64,000 bases of DNA from Leptospira semungkisensis (GTDB lineage Bacteria; Spirochaetota; Leptospiria; Leptospirales; Leptospiraceae): positions 496,001 to 560,000 of the forward strand of contig NZ_RQEP01000018.1 of NCBI RefSeq assembly GCF_004770055.1, given 5' to 3'. A program made the translations under genes and the position numbers. Of this stretch, positions 43,946-54,122 are shown one piece after another (the stretch's first letter is position 1; every line of letters begins with the position of its first letter). A model generated the notes under the pieces. It worked only from the letters and a program-made list of their open reading frames with translations. It did no database searches and was not told the DNA's origin.

Positions 43946-45064
43946 ATGTGGAAGGATAAGGTTCGTGGCAAAGTAGAGGAACTATTTGCAAAAGCAGGCG
44001 TGCAATTCGAAGGAAATTCCGAATGGGACATTCACGTTAAGGACGAAAGGGTCTTCGGAAAGATCTTAAGCGACGGCTCTCTCGGATTAGGAGAAGCCTA
44101 TATGAATGGCTGGTTCGAATGCGAGCGGTTTGATGAGACTGTTCATCGGCTATTCAACAATGGAATCGAGAAAGCTGCAAAAGCTTGGGGGAATATATTT
44201 CTCTATCTACAAGCCATAGTGATCAACCAACAATCTAAAAGAAGAGCCTTTGTGATCGGAGAAAGACATTATGATCTTGGTAACGATTTATTCGAGCTCA
44301 TGCTAGACAAAGAAATGGTTTATTCTTGTGGCTACTGGAAAAGCGCTAAGAGCTTGGACCAGGCTCAAGAAGATAAGATGGATTTGATTTGCAGAAAGTT
44401 AGATTTACAACCCGGAATGAAAATCCTTGATATAGGATGCGGTTGGGGAGGTCTTGCGAGACATGCCGCTAAACATTACGGAGCAGAAGTTGTCGGCATT
44501 AGCGTATCAAAAGAGCAACTGCAGCTCGCCTCCGAAAAATCCAAAGGATTAAATATCGAATATCAATTTAAAGATTATAGGGATGTAAACGATCAATTCG
44601 ACGCGGTAGTTTCCGTCGGTCAAATGGAGCACGTAGGATATAAGAATTACAAAATATATATGGAGACTATCTTTAAATCATTAAGAGACAAAGGATTAGT
44701 TCTCCTTCATACGATTGGCTCGAATACTTCTGACAAGGTGTGCGATCCATGGATCTCAAAGTATATTTTCCCGAATTCGCATCTTCCTTCTGCGGCGCAG
44801 GTCACTAAAGCAGGCGAGAACTTGTTCGTGTTGGAAGACCTTCACAATTTCGGCGCCGATTACGACAAGACTCTGATGGCTTGGTACAATAATTTCGAAA
44901 CGAATTGGACCAAGATCCAGAAGAAGTACGGAGAAAGATTCTATAGAATGTGGAGATTCTATCTACTAAGCTGTGCAGGCGCCTTTCGATCCAGGCGAAT
45001 CCAACTTTGGCAATTTGTATTCTCAAAAGGAGCAAGAGAGGAAGTTTACCAGGCAGTTCGGTAG
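43946..45064 (+). CDS. cfa: Cyclopropane-fatty-acyl-phospholipid synthase
   Basis: The 372-residue protein has an N-terminal lipid-binding domain and a C-terminal SAM-binding methyltransferase domain. Motif I is LDIGCGWGGL (161-170), and the YSCGYW motif holds a conserved Cys (C128); EHVGYKNY contributes to the active site. It adds a methylene bridge to the double bond of membrane phospholipids. A very good Shine-Dalgarno (CGGAGGGA) precedes the ATG. It is followed by the GC-rich repeat element and is monocistronic. Confidence 0.93.
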   Translation: MWKDKVRGKVEELFAKAGVQFEGNSEWDIHVKDERVFGKILSDGSLGLGEAYMNGWFECERFDETVHRLFNNGIEKAAKAWGNIFLYLQAIVINQQSKRRAFVIGERHYDLGNDLFELMLDKEMVYSCGYWKSAKSLDQAQEDKMDLICRKLDLQPGMKILDIGCGWGGLARHAAKHYGAEVVGISVSKEQLQLASEKSKGLNIEYQFKDYRDVNDQFDAVVSVGQMEHVGYKNYKIYMETIFKSLRDKGLVLLHTIGSNTSDKVCDPWISKYIFPNSHLPSAAQVTKAGENLFVLEDLHNFGADYDKTLMAWYNNFETNWTKIQKKYGERFYRMWRFYLLSCAGAFRSRRIQLWQFVFSKGAREEVYQAVR

Positions 45065-45107
45065 AAGAACGAAACGACGCAAAGTGCAGATCGCGGTCCA
45101 ATAGCTT

Positions 45108-45232
45108 GGCCCCCCAATCGAACGACCCATAGGGAGTGAGATTCCCGTAGGGTTGCTGAACAAAGTGAAGCAAAATTTAGATCGCTTAGAAAAGTGTGGC
45201 CCCCACCCTCCTCGGGCGGGGAGGTGGGTCGC
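45108..45232. repeat. Interspersed repeat element, one-unit copy
   Basis: This copy has a core (45116-45175) AATCGAACGACCC...GTTGCTGAACAAAGTGAAGCAAAA and a tail with a GC-rich hairpin (CCCACCCTCC ... GGGGAGGTGGG, about 45201-45228). The core contains short stems GGGA/TCCC and TTGCT/AGCAA. Core and tail both recur in the array at 63267-63522, where the unit is doubled. It lies between the converging cfa and opgH genes, where the hairpin may also end transcription. Confidence 0.8.
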
Positions 45233-45316
45233 CAGTGGGAGAGCCGCCCTGTCCCTATATCACAGATCCTTGAATTTCACAACCCCAAAAATATAGTTCC
45301 CACATGCGCTTCCTGC

Positions 45317-47491
45317 TTAACGGAACCACGAATGGACCTGCTCTTCTCTCAACCTGGATTGGTATTCCAAAAACCTTTCCTTCCACCAAGAGTGAGCCTG
45401 GGCAAGATCTGCCTCCCAAAACCAAACATGAAGATCGCTTAAAGTCCGTTTGTCCCAAAGTAGACGGCTCATCTCTTTTCGATCCAAAGCATTTGGACCT
45501 TCTTCTTTCCAAGCCTGAGCTAACCCGTCCATATACTTCATCCTCGCGGAAGATTCCCTCTTACGAGTTCTTAATCGTGAGGTATGAAATCTGAATAAGA
45601 GAGGATCCGCGACGGAAAGAAAGACACCGTTTCCTTTTTCGGTTCCCATTAAAAAATTAGAATATTCTTTTTCAAGGCTCTCTGTATCTGAAAGGATTGG
45701 AGCCGGACGCGTTTCTTCAGGTGTAATTAGAAATCCCTTCTTCTTCCATGCGTTGCCTTGAGAAGGAGATGAGGTCCAAACAGACCAAAAATAAGAAAGA
45801 AGCCAACCTCCAGTGATTGGAAGAAGCCAATAAAATAAAATTGGATAATACACGAATAGCCAAACAGAGATGCCAGTCCCATAAAATGCCTGAGGAAGAA
45901 GTGCCCTTGCCGCAGCCATCTTGTCGATTCCTATCGCAGGGTCCCTATTCTGAGGACCCCATTCTATCTTTCGATCCCAAAAAGTCATCCAAAGGAATCG
46001 AGTATACTGGACCATATAAGCCGGTGCAAGGATCACGGATTGAATGAACTCTGCGAAAAAAGATAGAATAAATCCGAAGAATCCTATACCGCTTTCTTTT
46101 CGCCTAAAGAAAAGTCCATCAAAGAAAGATAATATTCTAGGCATGAACAATATGAGAATCGTGTAAGCTTGTAGACCATAAAAGACCGGAAGATAAAGGC
46201 TTTCCTGGAACTTTACCCATTCTTCAGGAATGGAGGCGAGGCGGTAATAATCCGTATCGGCCATCACAGTAAAGCTAGTCGCAATGAGCATAAGAGCCCA
46301 TAGAATAGAACTCGCATACGATAAGATCCCGAGTAAAATATGGATCCGACTAGAGATCCGTAGCCCTCCAACGAACAAGAACCAAAAATGCTGTAGATTT
46401 CCCTGGCACCAACGATTGTCTCTCTTTAAACTCTCCAGAACATTAGGGGGACATTCTTCATAAGATCCTTCTAGATCGTAAGCAAACCAAACGGTATATC
46501 CTGCTTTTCTAATTAAGGCAGCCTCTACCGTATCGTGAGATAGGATCTTTCCTCCTATGGCACTTTCTCCCGGTAAACCTGGAAGACCACAATGCTCCAT
46601 AAAAGGTTTCAATCTCACGATTGCATTATGCCCCCAAAACGGACCGGAGAAGACCTGCCAATAATAAGATCCCGCTCCGAAAATCGGATTCCCGAGCCAG
46701 GTCCCGAATTGTGCCAGTCTCTGAAAAAGACTCTTTCCTCGAATGATCTTTGGAACTGTCTGAATAATCCCCGCGTTAGGCACCGCTTCCATCAAGCGGA
46801 TCAAATTCAACATGCATTCTCCGGTTAGAAGACTGTCCGCATCCAATACGATCATGTATCGATAACGTCTTCCCCATCTTCTACAGAAGTCTGCAATGTT
46901 TCCAGATTTCTTATTCAGGTTGATCCTTCGTTTTCTATAATATACCCTTCCCTTGGTCTCCGGTTTTCTGGAGAGCTTGGAGAATGCCTTCTCTTCTTGC
47001 AGCCATATATCCGGTTCAGTCGTATCTGATAACAAGAAGAAGTCCAAATTTTCCCGCAAACCGACTGAGTCTGCAGATTTCATCATCGCTTCCAATCCTG
47101 CTACCACTCTTGCCACGTCCTCGCAATGGATCGGAATAACAACTGCAGTAGGAGGAAGGTGCTTAGGATCCACTTTTTGATTTGCGATGAGTCCGGAGAT
47201 TCTTGTAGGATCTCCTCCTCGTATTCTTTGCAATGCCCCGAAGATAGCAGTAGTCGCACCAAAAGCCAATAAAGGAAAAAGCATGCAAAATAGAAGAAGG
47301 GTCGCCCATTCCAGAGGAGAAATACCGTTTATGAGAAGAAAACGATATTCTAAATAAACTCCAAAGAGAGAAAGAAGGCCGAGCACTCCAACGAAACCCA
47401 ATCTTCTATACGTGAATTTTCTGGAATCGAATGCTTCTTTTAAGATCGCTCCTGAACCAGGAAGAGAGGAAGAAAAACCTTCCGTGCTCAT
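45317..47491 (-). CDS. opgH: Glucans biosynthesis glucosyltransferase H
   Basis: This inner-membrane family-2 glycosyltransferase makes the linear backbone of osmoregulated periplasmic glucans from UDP-glucose. The start is the ATG at 47491, which overlaps the previous stop as ATGA; the ATG at 47533 would lie deep in the previous gene. Visible motifs are VLDADSLLTG (catalytic DxD), GPFWGHNAIVR, the ED/HD-type SHDTVEA segment and RDNRWCQGNLQH (QxxRW-like). Transmembrane groups lie at the N-terminus and after the catalytic loop. It is last in opgG-orf-opgH and ends against the repeat element. Confidence 0.93.
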   Translation of the reverse strand: MSTEGFSSSLPGSGAILKEAFDSRKFTYRRLGFVGVLGLLSLFGVYLEYRFLLINGISPLEWATLLLFCMLFPLLAFGATTAIFGALQRIRGGDPTRISGLIANQKVDPKHLPPTAVVIPIHCEDVARVVAGLEAMMKSADSVGLRENLDFFLLSDTTEPDIWLQEEKAFSKLSRKPETKGRVYYRKRRINLNKKSGNIADFCRRWGRRYRYMIVLDADSLLTGECMLNLIRLMEAVPNAGIIQTVPKIIRGKSLFQRLAQFGTWLGNPIFGAGSYYWQVFSGPFWGHNAIVRLKPFMEHCGLPGLPGESAIGGKILSHDTVEAALIRKAGYTVWFAYDLEGSYEECPPNVLESLKRDNRWCQGNLQHFWFLFVGGLRISSRIHILLGILSYASSILWALMLIATSFTVMADTDYYRLASIPEEWVKFQESLYLPVFYGLQAYTILILFMPRILSFFDGLFFRRKESGIGFFGFILSFFAEFIQSVILAPAYMVQYTRFLWMTFWDRKIEWGPQNRDPAIGIDKMAAARALLPQAFYGTGISVWLFVYYPILFYWLLPITGGWLLSYFWSVWTSSPSQGNAWKKKGFLITPEETRPAPILSDTESLEKEYSNFLMGTEKGNGVFLSVADPLLFRFHTSRLRTRKRESSARMKYMDGLAQAWKEEGPNALDRKEMSRLLWDKRTLSDLHVWFWEADLAQAHSWWKERFLEYQSRLREEQVHSWFR

Positions 47492-47898
47492 GAGAAGTAC
47501 CAGAAGGCTAGCGAAATATAAACGGAAGCCCAAAATAGAGCGGTCAATACCAGAGCAACCGGCTCAGGCTTTTCTGCAGAAGGAGAAGCCAAATCTGCAA
47601 GAGGTCCAAAGTCAATCGGCCTCGGAACCATGGAACCGGGCTCCATCGCAGGCAGACTCGTTTCGAGATCACGATTTAATTTGGCAGAGATCTCTCGATT
47701 GAATATCTCAAAAAGAGAATAGTTCTCTACTTTATATTTTTCGAATACGTTCGTAAGAATATCTCGGATCTCAAGACTGTCTTCCAGTCCCATTCCCCTT
47801 AAATAAAGCTCTAAACGATCCCATTCCTTAGGATCTTCCTTGCTTGCAGGAGCTCCTACTGGATCCGCCTTATCTGTTTTCTTTTTAATTCGGCTCAA
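47488..47898 (-). CDS. Small membrane-anchored protein between opgG and opgH
   Basis: The 136-residue protein has a charged N-terminal half with a predicted short helix-rich domain (about residues 20-80), a Pro-rich linker and one C-terminal transmembrane helix (about 113-134, VALVLTALFWASVYISLAFWYF). It overlaps opgG by 14 bp at its start and opgH by 4 bp at its end, so it is tightly coupled with both. I recall no counterpart in the standard proteobacterial opgGH operon. A role as partner of OpgH, perhaps in regulation, is inference. Confidence 0.7.
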   Translation of the reverse strand: MSRIKKKTDKADPVGAPASKEDPKEWDRLELYLRGMGLEDSLEIRDILTNVFEKYKVENYSLFEIFNREISAKLNRDLETSLPAMEPGSMVPRPIDFGPLADLASPSAEKPEPVALVLTALFWASVYISLAFWYFS

Positions 47899-49492
47899 GG
47901 GTAAAATTCCAGATTTCAGAAATGACTTCTTGGTTCCTGCTGAGAGCCGCTTTTAATTCCGTAGGCCTAAACTTGTTTTTCGGATACACTCCGAAAGTAA
48001 GCCTCCAAACACCAGTCTCCTCGATCTTCTGCACGGAATATTCGGCGAGTTCGGCGTTTTCTCCGGTATCTATTCTCGCCTGGATGTATGCGAAAGGATC
48101 CAAGGAACTTAAGGTGGAATTTTTAAAATCCACATAGAATGTCTTCAGATCAGGATCCGCTTGGGAATCACCGATTCGAGTAGCCACCACTTTCGCAAGG
48201 GATTCGGGCAAAGGATCTACATCCGGCCAGCGAACTGTATAAGAAAAATCGAATGGAGTTCCGGGAGGAGGGATCGGATCCGGCATCCAATAGGCCCCCA
48301 TATTATCATCCGAATCTCGGAAGGTAGGATTTTCGAGTAGTTGCACATTCCCTTTTCCGAAAGGAGTCTCCGGTTCCACCCAAGCACTCGGACGGAGCTG
48401 GTATCTCATCTCGCTATCCTGATAATTCTGGAATTCTCTATCTCTCTGGATCAGACCGAAGCCTCTTGGGTTCTCATCCGAAAAAGAATACGTTGTGCTC
48501 CTCTTCGGATTATCCAAAGGTCTCCATATCCAATCTCCTCTACCTGTATGCACCAGAAGTCCGTCGGAATCATGAGATTCAGGATAAGCCTGACCCTTTG
48601 GAATTCCTCTTGTCTCGCTGTACCAATACATACTAGTCAAAGGAGCAATGCCTAAGCGATCCACCCTAGTCCTCAGAGTAACCTCAGCATTCACTCTAAC
48701 AGCGGAAACTTTTCCCGGAGTAATCTGAAATTCATAGGCGCCCGTCGCGGTGCTCCCATCTAACAATGCATAAACGGTAATCGAAGAGTCCGTCTTATCC
48801 GGCTTGACCACATAAAATTCCCGAAAGCTCGGAAAATCCTCAGGGTAAGGCATACCAGTATTGATCGCGATTCCCCTAGCAGAAAGGCCATACCATTGCT
48901 TCTTGGAAATAATCCTATAATAGCTAGCACCTTGGAAGACTGCAAATTCGTCCGTATGTTCCTGTGTATTGATCGGAAAATGGATCTTGAATCCCGAATA
49001 ACCTAGATTAGGTGGTAATTCTCCCACTCCCTTTAGTTTAGATAAATCGAAAGAAGAAGGATCGTATACAATCTCTCTCGCAAAATCGCCTCTTACCTCA
49101 AAGACCCGCACGTTGGTATTGTACAAATGTCCCGGATGCAAGAATTGGAGTTGGAAAGGATTGCCCTCCTTCTTCCAAACAGATCTTTCAGGGCGAAATA
49201 AGATATTCTTGTATTGGTTCCAGGGCAAACCTTTTAGGAAATCCGTGGTGGATGCGCGAGGAGGAATGTATCTTTGTTTGGAAAGATTGCGAGCCTTGTT
49301 CTTAAGATCATTGAAGGAGAATTTAAAAGTTGGAGGAAGAGTCTGACCCTGAGAATCTCCTTCCATCACACTCAAAAAAGAAGAAGAGTCGGAAAAGTCT
49401 CCCTCTACCCTATCTCGTCTTTGCTGACGATCGGCAACGGCAAAAAGCAAGGCTGTAGCCACAAACGCTAGAATTATATGCAATCGTAACAA
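47885..49492 (-). CDS. opgG: Periplasmic glucan biosynthesis protein G
   Basis: The 535-residue protein has a signal peptide (about residues 1-20) and the MdoG fold: a large N-terminal beta-sandwich (GHLYNTNVRVFEVRGDFAREIVYDPSSFD; GYSGFKIHFPIN) and a smaller C-terminal immunoglobulin-like domain (about 420-535). Characteristic strings are EFPSFREFYVVKPDK-like PSFREFYVVKPDK, RPLDNPKRSTTYSFSDENPRGFGLIQRDREFQNYQD and DNMGAYWMPD. OpgG acts in the periplasm to process or branch the glucans made by OpgH. It is the first gene of opgG-orf-opgH. Confidence 0.94.
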   Translation of the reverse strand: MLRLHIILAFVATALLFAVADRQQRRDRVEGDFSDSSSFLSVMEGDSQGQTLPPTFKFSFNDLKNKARNLSKQRYIPPRASTTDFLKGLPWNQYKNILFRPERSVWKKEGNPFQLQFLHPGHLYNTNVRVFEVRGDFAREIVYDPSSFDLSKLKGVGELPPNLGYSGFKIHFPINTQEHTDEFAVFQGASYYRIISKKQWYGLSARGIAINTGMPYPEDFPSFREFYVVKPDKTDSSITVYALLDGSTATGAYEFQITPGKVSAVRVNAEVTLRTRVDRLGIAPLTSMYWYSETRGIPKGQAYPESHDSDGLLVHTGRGDWIWRPLDNPKRSTTYSFSDENPRGFGLIQRDREFQNYQDSEMRYQLRPSAWVEPETPFGKGNVQLLENPTFRDSDDNMGAYWMPDPIPPPGTPFDFSYTVRWPDVDPLPESLAKVVATRIGDSQADPDLKTFYVDFKNSTLSSLDPFAYIQARIDTGENAELAEYSVQKIEETGVWRLTFGVYPKNKFRPTELKAALSRNQEVISEIWNFTLEPN

Positions 49493-49548
49493 TGCGTATC
49501 CTTCGTTGAACCGGCGTTAATTGTCAGTCTACCATCCTAAAACAATGA

Positions 49549-49596
49549 GAGCAAGGCGTTTTGCATCCGGATTTTCCGAACACAAAAACCTTGCTC
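49549..49596 (-). terminator. Probable terminator of gltB
   Basis: GAGCAAGG (49549-49556) pairs with CCTTGCTC (49589-49596) around an inner, imperfect G-T4-G/C-A5-C stem. On the minus strand it follows the gltB stop by 33 bp and precedes TTGTTTT. The loop holds a small CGG/CCG hairpin. Confidence 0.5.
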
Positions 49597-49628
49597 CTTT
49601 TCTTTCGTGAAGTTTTCTTAAATATATC

Positions 49629-52600
49629 TTATTTAGGAGTTACTTTCACAAAATATTTTTTGGAGTCTTCCCAAGCTTTCAAGATCTCTTCGGAAAGCTC
49701 GGAACCGGTCAACTTGGTATGCTCGGTGATCAAAGACTTTATGATTTCGTAATCTTCATTTTCAAGATCCACGATTTTCACGTATTCTTTGTTGATCAAA
49801 GGTTCTAGCTCCCAATCTTTTTGGAAGAAGTAAGCTTTTCCTCCGGTCATACCGGCTCCCATGTTCTTGCCGACTGAGCCAAGACAAACGATCGTCCCAC
49901 TGGTCATGTATTCCAAGAAATGGTCTCCGGCTCCGCCGACTACTGCGTCCGCTCCAGAGTTTCTCACTCCGAATCTTTCTCCAGCCCTTCCTGAGCTGAA
50001 TAGTTTTCCGGAAGTCGCTCCGTAGAGACAAGTGTTTCCTATAATCACATTCTCATAAGCCTTTAGTTTGGAACGGCGATGCTTACGAACTACGATGGTT
50101 CCTCCACAGAGTCCTTTACCAACATAGTCGTTCGCGTCTCCATGCAGAGTGATCTGCATTCCTTTCACAAGCCAAGCGCCCAGTGACTGACCCGCAGTCC
50201 CTTCGAGAATAATCTCTAGTTTTCCAGGAAGACCTTTTGAACCATATTTACGAGCAATGATCCCGGAGATCTTAGCACCTACTGTTCTGTTCGTATTCTT
50301 AACAGAATAAGAAAGAGACATGGAAGTCTTTCCTTCGAGTGCTGGCTCTGCGTCCTTGATGATACGATCATCCAGCACTTCTCCGATAGTCTCTCTTCTT
50401 ACAGATCGATCTTTCTTCTTCTTAGGATCGTAAAGAAGAGGAAGACGAACTAGGATCGGATTCAAATCCAAGGAATCCAGACGATCCTGCTCATAACGAG
50501 TGATCTGTTTCAGAAGATCCGTTCTTCCGATCATCTCGTCCATAGAACGGAAGCCTAGCTTAGCTAAGTATTCTCTTACTTCCATTGCAAGAAGTGTCAT
50601 TAAATTGGCGACTTGGTCAGGAGAGCCTTTGTATTTTGCTCTGAACTTCATGTCCTGAGTAGCAATACCGGTAGGACAGTTATTCAAATGGCATTTTCTC
50701 GCCATGATACAACCCAGAGCTACGAGAGAAGCAGTACCGATACCGTATTCTTCTGCGCCTAAGCAAGCCGCGATAATCACGTCCCTACCGGAGACAATTC
50801 CCCCGTCAGTACGGAGAACCACTCGATCTCTTAGACCGTTCATTACTAAAACTTGATGCGTCTCGGAAAGCCCAAGCTCCCAAGGAGAACCCGCATGTTT
50901 GATGGAAGTCAAAGAAGCGGCCCCAGTCCCACCGACATGTCCTGAGATCAGGATCACATCCGCGTTCGCTTTCGCTACACCTGCAGCAATAGTTCCTACA
51001 CCTGCTTCAGAAACCAGTTTTACGGAAACTTGTGCAGTATGATTGGCTTGCTTCAAGTCGTAGATCAGCTGCGACAAGTCCTCGATAGAATAAATATCGT
51101 GGTGAGGAGGAGGAGAGATCAAATCGATCCCCTGAGGAGTGTGACGGTTTGTCGCAATCTCCTCATTATTCTTCTTGCCAGGAAGCTGTCCGCCTTCTCC
51201 CGGTTTCGCTCCTTGCGCGATCTTGATCTCCAATTCTTTTGCAGAGTTCAAATATTCGGAAGTAACACCGAATCTTCCGGAAGCAACCTGCTTGATGGAA
51301 GAATTTGCAAGGTCTCCCTTCTCATCCACTACGTAACGAGAAGGATGCTCCCCGCCTTCTCCAGAAGAAGACTTAGCGCCTAAACGGTTCATCGCGATCG
51401 CAAGGTCTGTATGCGCCTCGATAGAAAGAGCTCCATGGCTCATACCAGGAGTTAAGAAACGTTTTTGGATCTCGGAAACAGTTTCTACTTCTTCGATCGG
51501 AACAGAAGCACGCTCTACGAAATCGAATAGATCTCGTATATTGATCGGATCGCTTTCTTCCATGATCTTAGAAGCCTCTAAGAATGCTTCGTAATCGTTG
51601 TCCACCGCAGCCTTGCGGATAAACTTCACGACTTTAGGAGACCATCTATGAGGTTGATCGTCCTTCTCGGAGATGAAATCCTCAGGATTGATCTCCTTAT
51701 TGAAGGCCATATCATGATTTCTTAATATGTTTTGCTCGATCCCGCCTATTCCGATCCCGGAGATCCTAGAATAAGTTCCAGGGAAATACTTGGAGATCAA
51801 AGTCCTAGAAAGACCAATCGCCTCGAATACCTGCCCACCTACATAGGAAGACATGATGGAAATTCCCATCTTGGACATGACTTTCAGAAGTCCGTCATCC
51901 ACTCCATAGCGATAGTTTGAGCAAAGAGAAGCGAAAGAAGGACGAGTTCCATCTTCAGCGTCAAAGTCTCCCTTCTGCCATAGATCATGAAGAGTGTCCC
52001 AGATCAGATAGCTGTTCACTCCGGAAGCTCCGTAGCCTAAAAGCACAGCCACATTATGGATCTCGAATGCAGATCCGGTCTCTACTAGAATATTAGTAGC
52101 GGCTCTCTTCTTATTGCGGATCAAATGGTTATGAACTGCTGCCACTGCCAATTCCATAGGAATTGGAGCTCTTTCCTTATTCAATTTCTTGTCGGAAAGG
52201 ATGAGGATATTCACTCCGGATTCGGCAGCTTTGACTGCGTCCGCGAGCAACTGATCCAATGCCAGCTCCAGATAATTTCTTTGAGCGCTAACCTCGTGAT
52301 GAGCCTCGAAGGTAGCATCCAATGTCTGCACCTTGTATTGCTTTCCGTCCTTGTCCCGGATCCTTTGCAAGCCTAGGTTCGTAAGATACGGATGTGAAAG
52401 TACCAAACAGTTCTGAGGTTTTTCATCAGCAAATAGATTGGGCTTCTTCACGAGTCTTGTGTAAAGAGAAGTCACTCCCTTCTCACGTAGATAATCGATC
52501 GGAGGATTGGTAACCTGCGCGAATCTCTGGCGGAAGTACGTATACAATCCGATACGAGAAAGCATTAGGATAGAAAGAGGAGTATCGTCTCCCATGGAAC

Positions 52601-54122
52601 CGATTGCTTCTTTACCAAGTTGGGCCTGAGGTTTGATCACAGCCTTTTGCTTGTACGGAGAATATGCGAATAGTACCTGTCTTCTTCTTAACTCGTCACC
52701 AGTATAAGTTACGGTTTTAGCAATAGAATCGTCGATCGTCTGATCTAAGTATTCTACGTTTTCTTTGGACCATTCTTTATAATCGTATTTCTTTTCGAAG
52801 AGAGCATTGATGTCTTCGTTGAAGTAGACCTTTCCTTCTTTCAGGTTGATCGCGAGCATATCGCCCGGACCTAAACGGCCTTTCTTAGTGATGATCTCTT
52901 CGTCGATATGCACGAGTCCGGTCTCGGAACCCATGACCACGAGTCCGTCTTCGGTAACCACATATCTGGCAGGACGAAGACCATTACGATCCAAGCTTCC
53001 TCCGACCCAATCGCCTTCTGCGAAAGCAAGAGCAGCCGGTCCGTCCCAAGGCTCTGTTAGAGTATTATTATATTCGTAGAATGCTTTCAGTCCCTCGGAC
53101 ATCTGAACGTTCTTACTCCATGCATTCGGAATAAGCATCGCTTTGGCATGAAGTACGTCCTTACCGGAACGTACGATCGCTTCCATCGCATTATCCAAAC
53201 TTGCAGAGTCGGAAAGATGAGGACGAATGATAGGATGGATTTCCTTTTGGAACTCTCCCCATTTCTCGCATTCCAATTCCTCTTCTCTCGCGAGCATCCA
53301 AATTCGGTTCCCGACGATAGTATTGATCTCACCGTTATGAGCAAGAACACGGAAAGGCTGAGCTAATGCCCAACTTGGGAATGTGTTGGTGGAATACCTT
53401 TGGTGGAAGATACAGTAAGGAGATACCATCTCTTCGCTTTTTAGATCTTCGTAAAATTGAGAGACCTGGTTTCCGTTGAACAATCCTTTGAATGTGATTC
53501 TTTCAGAAGAGAAGGAGCAAATATAGAAGTCTTCGCTCATGGAAAGCTTGAGAGCATCTCTCATGACTTTCTTTTGAATGAGGAATAATTTCGTTTCGAA
53601 GTCCTCGTTGGACATTCCTTCCGGTTTACCGATAAGAACTTGTTCGATCTGAGGACGAGAAGCATTCGCCTTAGGTCCAAGAACCTCAGGATTTACAGGA
53701 ACATATCTCCAAGCATAAAGCTTGAAGTTGAATTGCATTAGAGCGGATTCGATGAGGCTTCGACAAACATCTTGTTTATCGATATCTTCTCTCGGAAGGA
53801 AAACCATTCCTACTCCGATAGAATCCTCTTCGGGACGTCTGTGTCCCATGTCTTCGATATATTTAGCGAACAGTTTCTTAGGGATACGGATCATGATCCC
53901 CGCGCCGTCTCCGGTTTGCATATCGGCGTCCACGGCTCCACGGTGGGTCAAGCAGGCAACTGCCTTCAAACCCATGGATACGACTCGATGGTTGGACTCG
54001 CCCTTATAAGAAGCGACGAAGCCTACACCGCAGTTATCGCGCTCGAAGGATCTGTCGTAGAGACCGTTCTCCTCCAAGTACTTTTGGATCCGCAACTGTT
54101 CGTCAAGGTTTAACATCCGCAA
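49629..54122 (-). CDS. gltB: Glutamate synthase large subunit
   Basis: The 1497-residue protein has the four GltB domains in order: N-terminal class II glutamine amidotransferase with nucleophile C31 in DNCGVGF, a central domain, the FMN-binding synthase domain (VSVKLVSEAGVGTIAAGVAKANADVILISGHVGGTGAA) and a C-terminal beta-helix. A 3Fe-4S cluster site is CIMARKCHLNNCPTG (about residues 1139-1152). It converts glutamine plus 2-oxoglutarate to glutamate. The N-terminal residues before C31 are removed during maturation. No small subunit (gltD) lies in this window, so the reductant partner is elsewhere. Confidence 0.97.
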   Translation of the reverse strand: MRMLNLDEQLRIQKYLEENGLYDRSFERDNCGVGFVASYKGESNHRVVSMGLKAVACLTHRGAVDADMQTGDGAGIMIRIPKKLFAKYIEDMGHRRPEEDSIGVGMVFLPREDIDKQDVCRSLIESALMQFNFKLYAWRYVPVNPEVLGPKANASRPQIEQVLIGKPEGMSNEDFETKLFLIQKKVMRDALKLSMSEDFYICSFSSERITFKGLFNGNQVSQFYEDLKSEEMVSPYCIFHQRYSTNTFPSWALAQPFRVLAHNGEINTIVGNRIWMLAREEELECEKWGEFQKEIHPIIRPHLSDSASLDNAMEAIVRSGKDVLHAKAMLIPNAWSKNVQMSEGLKAFYEYNNTLTEPWDGPAALAFAEGDWVGGSLDRNGLRPARYVVTEDGLVVMGSETGLVHIDEEIITKKGRLGPGDMLAINLKEGKVYFNEDINALFEKKYDYKEWSKENVEYLDQTIDDSIAKTVTYTGDELRRRQVLFAYSPYKQKAVIKPQAQLGKEAIGSMGDDTPLSILMLSRIGLYTYFRQRFAQVTNPPIDYLREKGVTSLYTRLVKKPNLFADEKPQNCLVLSHPYLTNLGLQRIRDKDGKQYKVQTLDATFEAHHEVSAQRNYLELALDQLLADAVKAAESGVNILILSDKKLNKERAPIPMELAVAAVHNHLIRNKKRAATNILVETGSAFEIHNVAVLLGYGASGVNSYLIWDTLHDLWQKGDFDAEDGTRPSFASLCSNYRYGVDDGLLKVMSKMGISIMSSYVGGQVFEAIGLSRTLISKYFPGTYSRISGIGIGGIEQNILRNHDMAFNKEINPEDFISEKDDQPHRWSPKVVKFIRKAAVDNDYEAFLEASKIMEESDPINIRDLFDFVERASVPIEEVETVSEIQKRFLTPGMSHGALSIEAHTDLAIAMNRLGAKSSSGEGGEHPSRYVVDEKGDLANSSIKQVASGRFGVTSEYLNSAKELEIKIAQGAKPGEGGQLPGKKNNEEIATNRHTPQGIDLISPPPHHDIYSIEDLSQLIYDLKQANHTAQVSVKLVSEAGVGTIAAGVAKANADVILISGHVGGTGAASLTSIKHAGSPWELGLSETHQVLVMNGLRDRVVLRTDGGIVSGRDVIIAACLGAEEYGIGTASLVALGCIMARKCHLNNCPTGIATQDMKFRAKYKGSPDQVANLMTLLAMEVREYLAKLGFRSMDEMIGRTDLLKQITRYEQDRLDSLDLNPILVRLPLLYDPKKKKDRSVRRETIGEVLDDRIIKDAEPALEGKTSMSLSYSVKNTNRTVGAKISGIIARKYGSKGLPGKLEIILEGTAGQSLGAWLVKGMQITLHGDANDYVGKGLCGGTIVVRKHRRSKLKAYENVIIGNTCLYGATSGKLFSSGRAGERFGVRNSGADAVVGGAGDHFLEYMTSGTIVCLGSVGKNMGAGMTGGKAYFFQKDWELEPLINKEYVKIVDLENEDYEIIKSLITEHTKLTGSELSEEILKAWEDSKKYFVKVTPK

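Noticed and set aside
47492..47533. Longer OpgH start
   Set aside because: It would overlap the preceding gene by 46 bp, while the ATG at 47491 makes the usual 4-bp ATGA overlap.
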